From assembly GCF_947495705.1 (NCBI RefSeq), contig NZ_CANLZR010000004.1, forward strand, positions 248,001-312,000: 64,000 nucleotides of DNA, read 5' to 3'. Shown here piece by piece: positions 47,057-55,919 of the stretch. Within the stretch, counting starts at the first letter, position 1, and the number at the start of each line of letters is the position of its first letter. Both the position numbers and the translations under genes were made by a program. The DNA is from an uncultured Phycicoccus sp. Its GTDB lineage: Bacteria; Actinomycetota; Actinomycetes; Actinomycetales; Dermatophilaceae. The notes under the pieces are model-generated. The model searched no databases and was not told the DNA's origin. It worked only from the letters and a program-made list of their open reading frames with translations.

Positions 47057-48456
47057 ACCGGCGGCGGGATGGTCGGGCTCGACCGGGGGCCGGGCAGGGT
47101 GACGGTGGCCGACGGGCTGGGCAGCGTGGGCAGCCCCGTGGAGGTCGGCGAGGCGGTGGACGTCGGGGAGGGGGTCGGGGTGGGCTCGACCCAGGTCGGC
47201 GGCACGGTGCGGCACGGGTCGCCCTGCGACTTGGCGTACCGGCAGGCGGCGGCCTGGACGCGCAGCTCGGAGACGCGGACCTCGGCGTCCTCGAGGCTGG
47301 AGGCCTGGATGCCCGCCTCGATGCTCTGCTGGTAGCTGGTGGGCAGGTCCTCGACGTCGATGGTCGTCGAGTACTCCGGCGACGACAGGGACACCCAGCC
47401 GAGGGTCTGGTCGACGCCCCGGAACACCGTGACGACGCCGTCCTGCGCGCCGAGGTAGTACTGCTGCTGCGACCACGCGTAGGCGGCGTACGACCCGCCC
47501 GCCAGGACGACGAGGGCGACGACGGCCGCGGCCGCGAGGCGCAGCACGGTGCCGCCCCGGCCGCGGGGGCCCTCCTCGGCGAGGGTCAGCCCCTCGTCGT
47601 CCCCTTCGGTGGCGGACTTGGCGAGCGCTGCGGCCTTCGCGGCGGGCGTGACGGGGATCGGGCGGGTGCCGGTGGTGCGGGCCGCGGCGGCGCCGACGAC
47701 CTGCGGCTGGGTGGGTGGGGCGTGCGAGCGGGCGACGTCGACGAGGTCACCGACGACGACCGTGACGTTGTCGGGAGCGCCGGCGCGCAGGGCGAGCGCG
47801 ACGAGCCGGTCGGCGCACTCGCCGGGGTCCTTCGTGCTCGTCAGCACCTCGTCGATGGTGTCGCGGGCGACGTAGTCGGTGAGGCCGTCGGAGGCGATGA
47901 GGTAGCGGTCGCCGACCTTGCCCTGGCGGACGACGAGGTCGGGCTCGTCGTCGTCGGCACCGGTGAGCACCCGGGTGACGAGGGAGCGCTGCGGGTGGGT
48001 CTTGGCCTCGTCGGCGGTGATGCGTCCCTCGTCGACGAGGTTCTGGACGAACGAGTGGTCCTTGGTGACCTGGGTGACCGTGCCGTCCCGGACGAGGAAG
48101 GCGCGCGAGTCGCCGATGTGCGCCAGGGTGATGCTCTCGCCGGTGCGGAGCATCGCGATGAGGGTCGTCCCCATCCCGTCGAGCTTGGGGTCGTCCTGGA
48201 CCCGGTCGCCGATCTCGGCGTTCGCGCGGTGGATGCGCGAGAGCAGGGCGCTGCTGGCCTCCCGTGCCGAAAGCGACTCGCCGTCGAGGTCGACGAGCGC
48301 GGCCACGACCGTCGAGCTGGCGACGTCACCGCCGGCGTGCCCGCCCATGCCGTCGGCCATGGCGAGCAGGTGGGGGCCGGCGTAGCCCGAGTCCTCGTTG
48401 TTGGACCGGACCATGCCGACGTCCGAGCGGGCCGCGTAGTGGAAGGCGAAGGGCAT
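47053..48456 (-). CDS. pstP: PP2C Ser/Thr phosphatase PstP
   Basis: The 467-aa phosphatase has PP2C metal-binding motifs: RSNNEDSGYAG, LLAMADGMGGHAGGDVAS, LAHIGDSRAFLVRDG, LIASDGLTDYV and GAPDNVTVVVGDL. After the catalytic domain (about residues 1-240) and a linker it has one membrane helix (TVLRLAAAAVVALVVLAGGS) and a small extracytoplasmic Pro/Thr-rich tail. It opposes PknB. It lies between fhaB and rodA with overlapping ends. Confidence 0.95.
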   Translation of the reverse strand: MPFAFHYAARSDVGMVRSNNEDSGYAGPHLLAMADGMGGHAGGDVASSTVVAALVDLDGESLSAREASSALLSRIHRANAEIGDRVQDDPKLDGMGTTLIAMLRTGESITLAHIGDSRAFLVRDGTVTQVTKDHSFVQNLVDEGRITADEAKTHPQRSLVTRVLTGADDDEPDLVVRQGKVGDRYLIASDGLTDYVARDTIDEVLTSTKDPGECADRLVALALRAGAPDNVTVVVGDLVDVARSHAPPTQPQVVGAAAARTTGTRPIPVTPAAKAAALAKSATEGDDEGLTLAEEGPRGRGGTVLRLAAAAVVALVVLAGGSYAAYAWSQQQYYLGAQDGVVTVFRGVDQTLGWVSLSSPEYSTTIDVEDLPTSYQQSIEAGIQASSLEDAEVRVSELRVQAAACRYAKSQGDPCRTVPPTWVEPTPTPSPTSTASPTSTGLPTLPSPSATVTLPGPRSSPTIPPPV

Positions 48457-48459
48457 CGG

Positions 48460-48969
48460 CTACCTCTGCAGCTCGAGCATCGTCTGCCCGATCCGGAGGA
48501 CGCTGCCGGCCGCCACTTCGCGCGGCTCGGTGAGGCGTGTGGCCCCGAGGTAGGTGCCGTTGGTGGAGCGCAGGTCCTCGACCATCCACGTGCCGTCGTC
48601 GCTCTGGAAGATGCGGGCGTGCCGGCCGGAGGCGTAGTCGTCGTCGAGGACGAGGGCGCACTCGGGGCTGCGCCCGATGAGGGTGCCCGCCGGGCGCAGC
48701 GGCAGCGTCGTCCCGGACAGCGCGCCGGCGGTGACGACGAGCCGGGTCGGGCCCTTGCGGGCGGGCTTGGGTGCCTTGGGGGCGCGCCCGCGGCGGCCCT
48801 CGCCCGGCGGCGGCGCCGGGGTGCCCCGCGCGGGGGTGGGGGTCGCCCGGCGGTTGACGCGGGTGCCGTAGAGGTCGCCGCGCAGGACTCCGACGACGGC
48901 GAAGACGAAGACCCAGAGCAGGATCAGGAGCCCGAGCCGGAGCACGGTGAGGGTCAGCTCGCTCAGCAT
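48460..48969 (-). CDS. fhaB: FHA-domain protein FhaB
   Basis: The 169-aa protein has an N-terminal membrane helix (LRLGLLILLWVFVFAVVGVL) and a basic Pro-rich linker. The C-terminal FHA domain has TLIGRSPECALVLDDDYASG, RHARI and LRSTNGTYLG, the phosphothreonine-binding loops. The mycobacterial orthologue FipA binds PknB substrates. ATG 48969 lies 7 bp from fhaA, and pstP starts 3 bp after its stop. Confidence 0.93.
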   Translation of the reverse strand: MLSELTLTVLRLGLLILLWVFVFAVVGVLRGDLYGTRVNRRATPTPARGTPAPPPGEGRRGRAPKAPKPARKGPTRLVVTAGALSGTTLPLRPAGTLIGRSPECALVLDDDYASGRHARIFQSDDGTWMVEDLRSTNGTYLGATRLTEPREVAAGSVLRIGQTMLELQR

Positions 48970-48976
48970 CGGAGGG

Positions 48977-49828
48977 TCACCGCCGGCCCGCGCGGAACGT
49001 GATCGAGGTGCGTCCCACCGTGATCCGGTCGCCGTCCTCGAGGTGGGTGCTCGTGATGCGCTCGCCGTTGACGAAGGTGCCGTTGGTCGACCCGAGGTCA
49101 CGCACGCTCGTGACGAAGTGCGGGCCGTCGGTGGTCACCCGGATCTCGCTGTGCCGGCGCGAGATGCCCGGGTCGTCGAGGATGATGTCGGCGCTGTCGT
49201 CGCGGCCGAGGATGGTCATCGCGCCCATAAGGGGGTAGCGCTCGCCGTCGACGTCGAGCCAGGGCCGGTCGGCCGGGTTGACCCGACGCTTCGGCGGCGG
49301 GGCCGCCGCCGCTTCGCGGGCGGCGTGCGGGCGGGTGGGCTCGTCGTCGTCCTCACCGGCGGCGGCGGCCGGGCCGGCTGCGGGGCCGACGGCAGCGGCG
49401 GGGTCCGGGGACGAGGGCCGGATGGCGCGCTCCTGGCCGGTCAGGCCGGTGGCGCGGGGCCGGGACGCCTTGGAGGGACGGAGCCGGAACACGCCGGTCT
49501 CGAGGTCGTCGTGCTCCTCGAAGACGATGTCGAACGGGCCGGCCGGCTGGTAGTGCTGCCCCTCGCAGTGCTCCTCGGCTGCGGCCACGAGATCCATCTC
49601 GACCGAGCGCATGTCGGGCGAGATGCGGTCGAAGTCGCCGGGGCTCAGCTCGATGACGAAGACGTTGGGGACGATCGCCCGCCCGGAGGACGTGACCGCG
49701 CGGTCGTCCATCGCGCGGCGGATGTTGCTGGCGATCTCGACGGGGTGCACGGCCGAGCGCAGGTGTCGGGCGAAGGTGCCCTGGACGGCGCGTTCGATCC
49801 CCGCCTCGAGGCGGTCGAGCAGACCCAT
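48977..49828 (-). CDS. fhaA: FhaA (DUF3662 and FHA domains)
   Basis: The 283-aa protein has an N-terminal DUF3662 domain (MGLLDRLEAGIERAVQGTFA, then VHPVEIASNIRRAMDD and APNVF-type VIELSPGDFDRI). An Ala/Glu/Asp-rich linker leads to a C-terminal FHA domain (TILGRDDSADIILDDPGISR, RRHSEI, LGSTNGTFVNG). FhaA binds phosphorylated MviN-type proteins and links PknB signalling to peptidoglycan synthesis. It is the first gene of the fhaA-fhaB-pstP-rodA-pbpA-pknB operon; the divergent pirin gene starts 110 bp away. Confidence 0.94.
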   Translation of the reverse strand: MGLLDRLEAGIERAVQGTFARHLRSAVHPVEIASNIRRAMDDRAVTSSGRAIVPNVFVIELSPGDFDRISPDMRSVEMDLVAAAEEHCEGQHYQPAGPFDIVFEEHDDLETGVFRLRPSKASRPRATGLTGQERAIRPSSPDPAAAVGPAAGPAAAAGEDDDEPTRPHAAREAAAAPPPKRRVNPADRPWLDVDGERYPLMGAMTILGRDDSADIILDDPGISRRHSEIRVTTDGPHFVTSVRDLGSTNGTFVNGERITSTHLEDGDRITVGRTSITFRAGRR

Positions 49829-49938
49829 GTCGCACCTCCTCCTACGGTCGTCGGTTGCAGGCGTCGGTAGAGCCTATCTGCCGAGCCTGCCCGCTTCCTG
49901 GACGGCGTGCGGTGCAGGTGGATGCGTACCGTGGGGCC

Positions 49939-50916
49939 ATGGTGGAGCCGGTGCTCGTTCTCCGTCCCCGCGAGGTGCCGTTGGGTGGTCCGCGGGCCAT
50001 GACCGTGCGGCGGACGCTGCCGACGCGCGGGCGGTCGTTCGTCGGCGCCTGGTGCTTCCTCGACCACTACGGGCCCGACGACGTCACGCGGACCGGGGGG
50101 ATGGACGTCCCGCCGCACCCGCACTGCGCGCTGGCCACGGTGTCGTGGCTGTTCAGCGGCGAGGTGGAGCATCGCGACTCGCTCGGGACGGTGGCGACGG
50201 TGCGCCCCGGCGAGGTCAACCTCATGACCGCCGGGCGGGGCATCTCGCACTCCGAGGTGTCGACCGGGGCCACGACGGTGCTGCACGGCGCGCAGCTGTG
50301 GGTGGTGCTGCCCCAGGCCGCGGCCGACGTCGAGCCGCGGTTCGAACACCACGTGCCGCCCACCATCGACCCGGCGCCCGGGGTGGAGGCGCAGGTGTTC
50401 GTCGGGTCGCTGTGGGGCTCGGCCTCGCCGGTGCGGGTGGAGTCGGCGCTGTTGGGCGCCGAGGTGCGGCTCGCGCGGGGCGCCACGGTGGCGCTGCCGG
50501 TCGACGAGGCGTTCGAGGTGGGGGTACTGGTCGACTCCGGGTCGGTGACGGTGGATGGGACGCCGGTCGCGGCGGCGGAGCTGGCGGTGGTCGAGGCCGG
50601 CCGGGCGACCGGGCTGGTGCTGGAGGCGGGGCCGGAGGGTGCGCGGGTGCTCGTCCTCGGGGGCGAGCCGTTCACCGAGGAGATCGTCATGTGGTGGAAC
50701 TTCATCGGGCGGGACCACGAGGAGGTCGCCGCGGCCCGGGCGGCATGGGAGGCCGGCGCGTCGGGCGATGCCTCGGGCCGGTTCGGGCGGGTCGACGGGT
50801 ACGTCGGTCCCGTCGCTCGTATCCCCGCGCCGGCGCTGCCGGGGGTGCGGCTCAAGCCTCGAAGCAACCGGTCGCCCTCGCGCGACCTCGCGGCGGAGCC
50901 CCCGCCGATGTCCTGA
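49939..50916 (+). CDS. pirin-family protein
   Basis: The 325-aa bicupin has pirin motifs: SFVGAWCFLDHYGPDD, PPHPHCALATVSWLFSGEVEH with the metal-ligand His residues, TAGRGISHSE, LHGAQLWVVLP and GEPFTEEIVMWWNFIGRD. Pirins are iron-binding cupins, some with quercetinase activity; the substrate here is unknown. ATG 49939 is preceded by GTGGGGCC; the longer frame from 49855 is not conserved. It is followed by tRNA-Leu. Confidence 0.9.
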   Translation: MVEPVLVLRPREVPLGGPRAMTVRRTLPTRGRSFVGAWCFLDHYGPDDVTRTGGMDVPPHPHCALATVSWLFSGEVEHRDSLGTVATVRPGEVNLMTAGRGISHSEVSTGATTVLHGAQLWVVLPQAAADVEPRFEHHVPPTIDPAPGVEAQVFVGSLWGSASPVRVESALLGAEVRLARGATVALPVDEAFEVGVLVDSGSVTVDGTPVAAAELAVVEAGRATGLVLEAGPEGARVLVLGGEPFTEEIVMWWNFIGRDHEEVAAARAAWEAGASGDASGRFGRVDGYVGPVARIPAPALPGVRLKPRSNRSPSRDLAAEPPPMS

Positions 50917-51003
50917 ACTGCGCGGCGCTCCGGCCTCGCCGACCCCGGCTTTGGTCGATCGGGGGTGCATCGGGCACACTAAGACGGCTCATCCGAGCAC
51001 CAC

Positions 51004-51089
51004 GCGCAAGTGGCGGAACGGCAGACGCGCTGGCTTCAGGTGCCAGTGTCCGAAAGGGCGTGGGGGTTCAAATCCCCCCTTGCGCACCA
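51004..51089 (+). tRNA. tRNA-Leu(CAG)
   Basis: The 86-nt gene has a long variable arm. Acceptor arms are GCGCAAG/CTTGCGC, with discriminator A and an encoded CCA (51087-51089). The anticodon stem CTGGC/GCCAG with loop TTCAGGT gives CAG. The T-arm is GGGGGTTCAAATCCCCC. A strong terminator hairpin follows at once. Confidence 0.95.
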
Positions 51090-51091
51090 CA

Positions 51092-51123
51092 GGAACCCCC
51101 CGGACCCCGGTCCGGGGGGTTCC
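51092..51123 (+). terminator. terminator after tRNA-Leu
   Basis: GGAACCCCCCGGACC pairs with GGTCCGGGGGGTTCC around a 2-nt centre, an almost perfect hairpin 2 bp after the tRNA CCA. Confidence 0.8.
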
Positions 51124-51205
51124 GTGTGTTCGGGAGTCCGTTGGTCCGGAGGCGACACCGTCGCCGGTTCGGGTCCGGGCGGGTGGCGCGGGAGAGACTG
51201 GGGGC

Positions 51206-52615
51206 GTGCGTGCGCGGCCGGTGATCCTCCACCTCGACCTCGACGCGTTCTTCACCGCTGTCGAGCAGCTGCACAAGCCGTCCCTGCGCGGCAAGCCGGT
51301 CGTCGTCGGGGGCGTGGGCGGGCGAGGGGTCGTCGCGACGGCGTCGTACGAGGCCCGCGTGTTCGGGGTGCACTCGGCGATGCCGACCGCCGAGGCCCGG
51401 CGTCGCTGCCCGAACGCGGCCTACCTCGGCCCGCGCTTCGAGGCGTACCGCGACTGCTCGGTCCGGGTGATGGACCTGGCGCGCGAGCTGACACCGCTGC
51501 TCGAGCAGGTCTCGATCGACGAGGCCTACCTCGACCTCGGGCCGACCCACCCGGACGCGGACGTCGCCACGGTCACCGACCTCGCCGAGGGGCTGCGGGC
51601 CCGGGTCCGGGAGGCGACCGGGCTCACCGTCTCGATCGGAGCCGGGACGAGCAAGCTCGTCGCGAAGATCCACTCCGACCTCGCCAAGCCCGACGGGCTT
51701 CTCGTCGTCCCCGCCGGTGAGGAGGCCGAGCGCCTCGCCCCGATGTCGGTGCGCGCCATCCCGGGGGTCGGGCCGGCGACCGCCGCCCGCCTGGCCGCGA
51801 ACGGGGTGACGACGGTGGGCCGGCTGGCCGCGCTCGGGCTGGACGAGGCCGTGGCACTCCTGGGGCGAGCGCACGGGACGCAGCTGCACGCCTTCGCCCA
51901 CGGCCTCGACGACCGGGAGGTCGTGACCGAGCGCGCCGCGAAGTCGGTGTCGGCGGAGACCACCTTCGACGTCGACGTCACCGACCGGGTGCGCCTCGGC
52001 CGGCACCTGCGCGAGCTCGCAGACCGGGTGGGGACGCGGCTGCGCCAGGACGGGCTGTCCGGCCGGACCGTGGTGCTCAAGGTGCGGCGGCACGACTTCA
52101 GCACCCTGACCCGGTCGACGACCCTCGACCAGCCGACCGATGACGTCGCCACCGTCGTGCGTCACGCGGAACGGCTGCTCGGCGGGCTCGACGTCGCCGA
52201 CGGGCTGCGGCTCATCGGGGTGGGCGTCTCGGGCCTCAGCCTCTACACCCAGCCGGACCTGCTCGACGGCCTGCTCGACCTGCCGGACGCGCCGCCGCCG
52301 GGGCCCTCATCAGCGGAGCCGTTCGACCGCCCGGATGCCGGCGGGGGCGAGGCCCCGGCTGCGCCCGAGCCCGACGGCACTCCGCTGCCCGAGCCGGCGC
52401 CTGCTCCGGGGCGGCCCCGCTGGCGCCCGGGCCAGGACGTCGAGCACACCGAGCACGGCCACGGCTGGGTGCAGGGCAGCGGGGTCGGGCGGGTCACCAT
52501 CCGGTTCGAGGGCCCGCACACCGATGTCGGCCGCATCCGGACCTTCCCCGACGACGACCCCGACCTGACCCCCGCGGATCCACCGATCTGGGACCCCGCG
52601 GGCTCGGGCGGCTGA
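51206..52615 (+). CDS. dinB: DNA polymerase IV
   Basis: The 469-aa Y-family translesion polymerase has catalytic motifs LHLDLDAFFTAVEQ (first Asp), VVATASYEARVFGVHSAMP and EQVSIDEAYLDL (Asp-Glu pair), with helix-hairpin-helix IPGVGPATAARLAANG. A little-finger domain follows. The last ~90 residues form a Pro-rich linker and a C-terminal extension (WRPGQDVEHTEHGHGWVQGS), seen in several actinobacterial DinB proteins. GTG 51206 is the start; the longer open frame runs through the tRNA and is spurious. No recognisable beta-clamp motif was identified with confidence. Confidence 0.93.
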   Translation: MRARPVILHLDLDAFFTAVEQLHKPSLRGKPVVVGGVGGRGVVATASYEARVFGVHSAMPTAEARRRCPNAAYLGPRFEAYRDCSVRVMDLARELTPLLEQVSIDEAYLDLGPTHPDADVATVTDLAEGLRARVREATGLTVSIGAGTSKLVAKIHSDLAKPDGLLVVPAGEEAERLAPMSVRAIPGVGPATAARLAANGVTTVGRLAALGLDEAVALLGRAHGTQLHAFAHGLDDREVVTERAAKSVSAETTFDVDVTDRVRLGRHLRELADRVGTRLRQDGLSGRTVVLKVRRHDFSTLTRSTTLDQPTDDVATVVRHAERLLGGLDVADGLRLIGVGVSGLSLYTQPDLLDGLLDLPDAPPPGPSSAEPFDRPDAGGGEAPAAPEPDGTPLPEPAPAPGRPRWRPGQDVEHTEHGHGWVQGSGVGRVTIRFEGPHTDVGRIRTFPDDDPDLTPADPPIWDPAGSGG

Positions 52616-52646
52616 CGCGGCTGACGCGGCCGGGGCGCAACAGCCG

Positions 52647-53006
52647 CTAGACGTGCTCCACGACGCACAGCTCGTTGCCCTCGGGGTCCTGCAGCACCAG
52701 CCACCGCACACCCGCGGCCTCGACCAGGTGCTCGTCCCAGTCACCCAGCCGGGTGGCGCCCAGCGCCTCGAGCCGGGTGACCCGCTCGCGTGGGTCGGGC
52801 GGGTGCACGTCGAGGTGTACGCGGTTCTTGCCGACCTTGTGCTCCGGCACCTGCTGGAGCAGGAGCGTCGGCGACGCCTCCCCGCCGCGGGCCACGAGGG
52901 CCGCGTACCCGGGCGGGGAGTCGACGTGCCGGTAGTCCAACGCTGCCTCCCAGAACGGGATCAGCGCTGCGGGGTCGAGGCAGTCGATGACGATCGAGAT
53001 GCGCAC
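52647..53006 (-). CDS. VOC/glyoxalase-like protein
   Basis: The 119-aa vicinal-oxygen-chelate fold protein from GTG 53006 (an upstream start at 53036 is possible) shows paired beta-alpha-beta-beta-beta motifs: ISIVIDCLDPAALIPFWEAAL, NRVHLDVHPPDPRERVTRL and WLVLQDPEGNELCVVE. His and Glu residues of the metal site are present. These short proteins may act in antibiotic resistance or small-molecule metabolism; the substrate is unknown. It is convergent with dinB. Confidence 0.85.
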   Translation of the reverse strand: MRISIVIDCLDPAALIPFWEAALDYRHVDSPPGYAALVARGGEASPTLLLQQVPEHKVGKNRVHLDVHPPDPRERVTRLEALGATRLGDWDEHLVEAAGVRWLVLQDPEGNELCVVEHV

Positions 53007-53053
53007 GGTTACCGACTCTGCCACGTGCCGGACCACCCGTGCGGGTCAGCGCG

Positions 53054-53533
53054 TCAGCGCGAGACCTGGGTGGAGTAGCAGGCCCACATCGTCTGCGCCG
53101 TGTGGCCGTCGGTCTTGCCGGTCACCTTGTGGCAGGCCACGTCGCGATCGGGGTTGGTGGGGTCGGACCCGCCGTGCTGCACCCAGTTGCCGTAGAACCC
53201 GCCGCCGCGCCGGATCGCGCCCGCGTAGTAGGCGTAGTAGTCGCGGTCGTGCAGCGCGCCGATGGCGACGCCGGTCCACACGGTCTTGCCGACGTAGCCG
53301 TTCTTGTGCACGTTGCGGACGCACAGCGTCGTGCCGCGGGTCTCGTACTCCCAGATCTGAACGGTGCTGATGATCGTCCCGGCGCCGTTGCGGATGTGCT
53401 CGGAGCCGATGATCGAGCCCTGGCACGACGCGTACGTCGTCGTGTTCGTGTCGGCGCTCGCCGACGGTGCGGCCGCGACGATCGCGGCGACGGCAGCGGC
53501 TCCTGCGAGCACGCCGGACATGGTCTTCCTCAT
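53054..53533 (-). CDS. secreted protein of unknown function
   Basis: The 159-aa protein has a signal peptide (MRKTMSGVLAGAAAVAAIVA, cleavage after ASA). Its mature domain is rich in Tyr, Trp and Gly with four Cys residues (ASCQGS, TLCVRN, VACHKV, WACYST), likely two disulfides. It ends with CYSTQVSR. I do not recognise the family. It stands alone between the VOC gene and an alpha/beta-hydrolase gene on the same strand. Confidence 0.75.
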   Translation of the reverse strand: MRKTMSGVLAGAAAVAAIVAAAPSASADTNTTTYASCQGSIIGSEHIRNGAGTIISTVQIWEYETRGTTLCVRNVHKNGYVGKTVWTGVAIGALHDRDYYAYYAGAIRRGGGFYGNWVQHGGSDPTNPDRDVACHKVTGKTDGHTAQTMWACYSTQVSR

Positions 53534-53641
53534 GGGTTTCCCCCCGTTGATGTCAGGACCGGTCCCGGTCCGCGGCGCTCTCCCCGCGCCGCGGGCCGAG
53601 TCTGTCAGGTCGGCCGCGCCGCTGCATCCGGAGCGACCGTC

Positions 53642-54454
53642 CTACCCGACGGGTCTCGGCTCCTCGCCCCGGGGGCGGACGTGGGTGGACACGTGATCGG
53701 CGAACAGGCCGGGCCAGGCCATGATCCCGTAGGGCGTGCGCGCGACCACGAGGCGGCTGTCGTCGATCAGCTCGTGGAGCAGGGCTGCGGTGCTCAGTGG
53801 GTGGGTCGGATCCTCGCTCCACGCGAGGACGAGGGTCGGGACATCGATGGTGCGGATCGCCTCGGGGTCGGGCAGGTCTGTCGACGCCGCACCACGGAGC
53901 ACCGATGGCAGCAGGCTCTCGGCAACCGACGGCTCGGTGAGCGGGGCATCGGCGAGGGCCGGCGGGCCGATCGTCGACTCCGCCTGTGCGACGAACGCGG
54001 CGAGGCCCTCGCGCTCGACGAGCTCGGCGCCGGCCAGGTAGGTCGCGGCCTGGGGGCGCCGGGTGGTCCACGCGGTCGGCGGCACGACGAGGGTCAGGCT
54101 CGCGAAGCGGCCGGGGTCGCGGACCGCCGCGTGCAGGAGCGTGCCGGTGCCCATCGACGGGCCCGCGCCGTGGACCCGCTCACCCGGTGCGACGTGGTCG
54201 AGCAGCGCGAGCAGGTCGTCGGCGAGCCGGTGCCACTGGTAGCCGGCGGGGTGGCGGTCACCGGTGGAGCGGCCGTGGCCACGCGCGTCGTAGCGCAGCA
54301 CCCGGTGGTCCCGTAGCGACCGGCCGAGGTCGAGCCCGATCCGCTCGTCGCGCTCGCGGCACGAGGTGAGGCCGTGCAGCTGGACCACGAGCGGGCCGGA
54401 GTCACCCTCGACGTCGTAGTCGAGGGTCGCGTCGCCGAGTTCGAGCGTGGGCAC
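53642..54454 (-). CDS. alpha/beta hydrolase
   Basis: The 270-aa alpha/beta-fold hydrolase has LVVQLHGLTSCRERDER (oxyanion region), RYDARGHGRSTGDRHPAGYQ, the nucleophile Ser in HGAGPSMGTGTLLHAA and Asp in LAWSEDPTHP. A catalytic C-terminal His is in FADHVSTHV. GTG 54454 follows GGAGGCG. The Ser motif GPSMGTG departs slightly from GxSxG in sequence but keeps the spacing. The substrate is unknown. It is divergent from the condensation-domain gene. Confidence 0.83.
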   Translation of the reverse strand: MPTLELGDATLDYDVEGDSGPLVVQLHGLTSCRERDERIGLDLGRSLRDHRVLRYDARGHGRSTGDRHPAGYQWHRLADDLLALLDHVAPGERVHGAGPSMGTGTLLHAAVRDPGRFASLTLVVPPTAWTTRRPQAATYLAGAELVEREGLAAFVAQAESTIGPPALADAPLTEPSVAESLLPSVLRGAASTDLPDPEAIRTIDVPTLVLAWSEDPTHPLSTAALLHELIDDSRLVVARTPYGIMAWPGLFADHVSTHVRPRGEEPRPVG

Positions 54455-54503
54455 GCCGCCTCCAGGGGAACCGTCGTCGGGGATGGCCCTAGAGTACGGC
54501 GGC

Positions 54504-55817
54504 ATGCGCCTCACGAACGTCGCGCAGATGACGCTGCCGACGGGACGGCTGCGCAGTCTCGAGGTCCGCGCCGTGCCCCAGCGGGCCGAGCGGCTGCCGG
54601 TCTCGTTCGACCAGGCCCGTCATGTGGGTGAGGGCGACCGGCCCGGGTCGTGGATGGCCATCGCCGTCCGGTTGCCCCTGCCGGTGATCGACCAGGACGT
54701 CGCGGCCGCGTGGGCCGCCGTCTGCGCCCGGCACGGGACGCTGCGGACCGTGTTCGAGCGGGCCGGAGGCGGCGAGGTGGCGCTGCACGACGCCGATCTG
54801 ACCGTCGGGCCGTGGGTCGAGCACGACGTCGGCGACCGGGCGACCCGCGACGTGGTGCGGGAGGTTCTGGACGGGGCCTGCCGCCCGTTCGCCTCGCCGG
54901 CCCACCGGCTGTGCCTCGTCGAGCCCGCCCCGGAGGCCGACGACCCGCGCCCGGCCGTCCTCCTCGCTGCCGATCACGCCCACGTCGACCTGTGGAGCCT
55001 CGTCGTCCTCGTGCGCGACCTCGTGGCCTGCATCGACGACGTGCGCCGGGGCGCCGAGCCGGGAGGGCGGCTGCCGCCGTCCCCGGCGTTCGCCGACCAC
55101 ACCGCCGCGCTCCGGGCCCGACCGCCCGCGCCCGGCCACGTACGCCGGCGGTGGGCGGACATCCTCGAGGCCGAGGGCGGTGTCATGCCGCTGTTCCCGC
55201 TGCCCCTCGGCGACGTGTCGGCGCCGACGCCCGAGGTGGTCGAGGTCCGTGACGTCCTCGACGCCGACGGTGCCGCCCGGTTCGCCGACGTCGCGCACGG
55301 CCGTGGGGTCCGGATGATCGCCCTCGCGATGTCCGTGCTGACCCGGGCGACCCGGGAGGTGGCCGGGGCTCCGTTGCGGGCGGTCTTCCCCGTGCACAGC
55401 CGGTACGAGGACCGGTGGCACGACGCCGTCGGCTGGTTCATCACCAACGCCGTCATCGAGTCCTACGACACCGACCCGCGGACGTGCGCGGCCGCGGTCA
55501 GGGAGGCGCTCGGCCTCGGCTCCTGGCCCCTGGCTCCGATCCTGGCCCCGTGGGGCGGGATGCCCCAGGCCCCCGGGATGTTCGCGGTGTCCTGGCTCGA
55601 CACGAGGCGGCTACCGGTGCACCTCGACCCCGCCCTCGACGTCCAGTACGTGTCAGCGGCCACCCGGACCGACGGCGTCATGGTCTGGTTCGTCGTCAAC
55701 GACTCCGGGCTCCACCTGCGGTGCCGCTACCCCGGGACCCCGCAGGCGCGGGCCAACGTCGGCGCCTGGCTCGACGCCGTCGAGGGCGGGCTGGTCGCGG
55801 CGGCCGAGGGCCGGTGA
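54504..55817 (+). CDS. stand-alone condensation-domain protein (PapA-like)
   Basis: The 437-aa protein resembles NRPS condensation-domain or Pap-type acyltransferases. VSFDQARHVGEGDRPGSWMAIAV is the N-terminal element, and AADHAHVDLWSLVVLVRDLV carries the active His and Asp of the HHxxxDG-type motif in a variant form. Later RAVFPVHSRYEDRWHDAVGWFITN matches the conserved VGxFxNT region. No adenylation, carrier or other NRPS modules are present in the window, so it is a free-standing acyl or condensation enzyme. The substrate is unknown. Confidence 0.75.
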   Translation: MRLTNVAQMTLPTGRLRSLEVRAVPQRAERLPVSFDQARHVGEGDRPGSWMAIAVRLPLPVIDQDVAAAWAAVCARHGTLRTVFERAGGGEVALHDADLTVGPWVEHDVGDRATRDVVREVLDGACRPFASPAHRLCLVEPAPEADDPRPAVLLAADHAHVDLWSLVVLVRDLVACIDDVRRGAEPGGRLPPSPAFADHTAALRARPPAPGHVRRRWADILEAEGGVMPLFPLPLGDVSAPTPEVVEVRDVLDADGAARFADVAHGRGVRMIALAMSVLTRATREVAGAPLRAVFPVHSRYEDRWHDAVGWFITNAVIESYDTDPRTCAAAVREALGLGSWPLAPILAPWGGMPQAPGMFAVSWLDTRRLPVHLDPALDVQYVSAATRTDGVMVWFVVNDSGLHLRCRYPGTPQARANVGAWLDAVEGGLVAAAEGR

Positions 55818-55843
55818 GCCTGACCAGTCCAGCCTGTGGAGCA

Positions 55844-55880
55844 TTAGGTAAGGCTGCCCTTGGTATGGTGAGGTTTACCT
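55844..55880 (+). promoter_or_regulatory. DtxR/IdeR-like iron boxes
   Basis: TTAGGTAAGGCTGCCCTTG (55844-55862) matches the iron box TTAGGTTAGGCTAACCTAA at 14 of 19 positions. The perfect inverted repeat AGGTTTACCT follows at 55871-55880. They lie 40-76 bp before the bfd start, so iron-dependent control of bfd-bfr is likely. Confidence 0.65.
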
Positions 55881-55919
55881 GACTCGCAGATGGGCTGCGA
55901 CGCGGAACGGAGGTGCGCG

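Noticed and set aside
45752-47335. Long plus-strand frame opposite rodA
   Set aside because: It has Glu/Gln/Arg/His-rich shadow composition; the minus strand encodes a clear SEDS protein.
50555-51205. Upstream extension of dinB
   Set aside because: It would translate through the 3' end of the pirin gene, tRNA-Leu and its terminator; the conserved polymerase start is at 51206.
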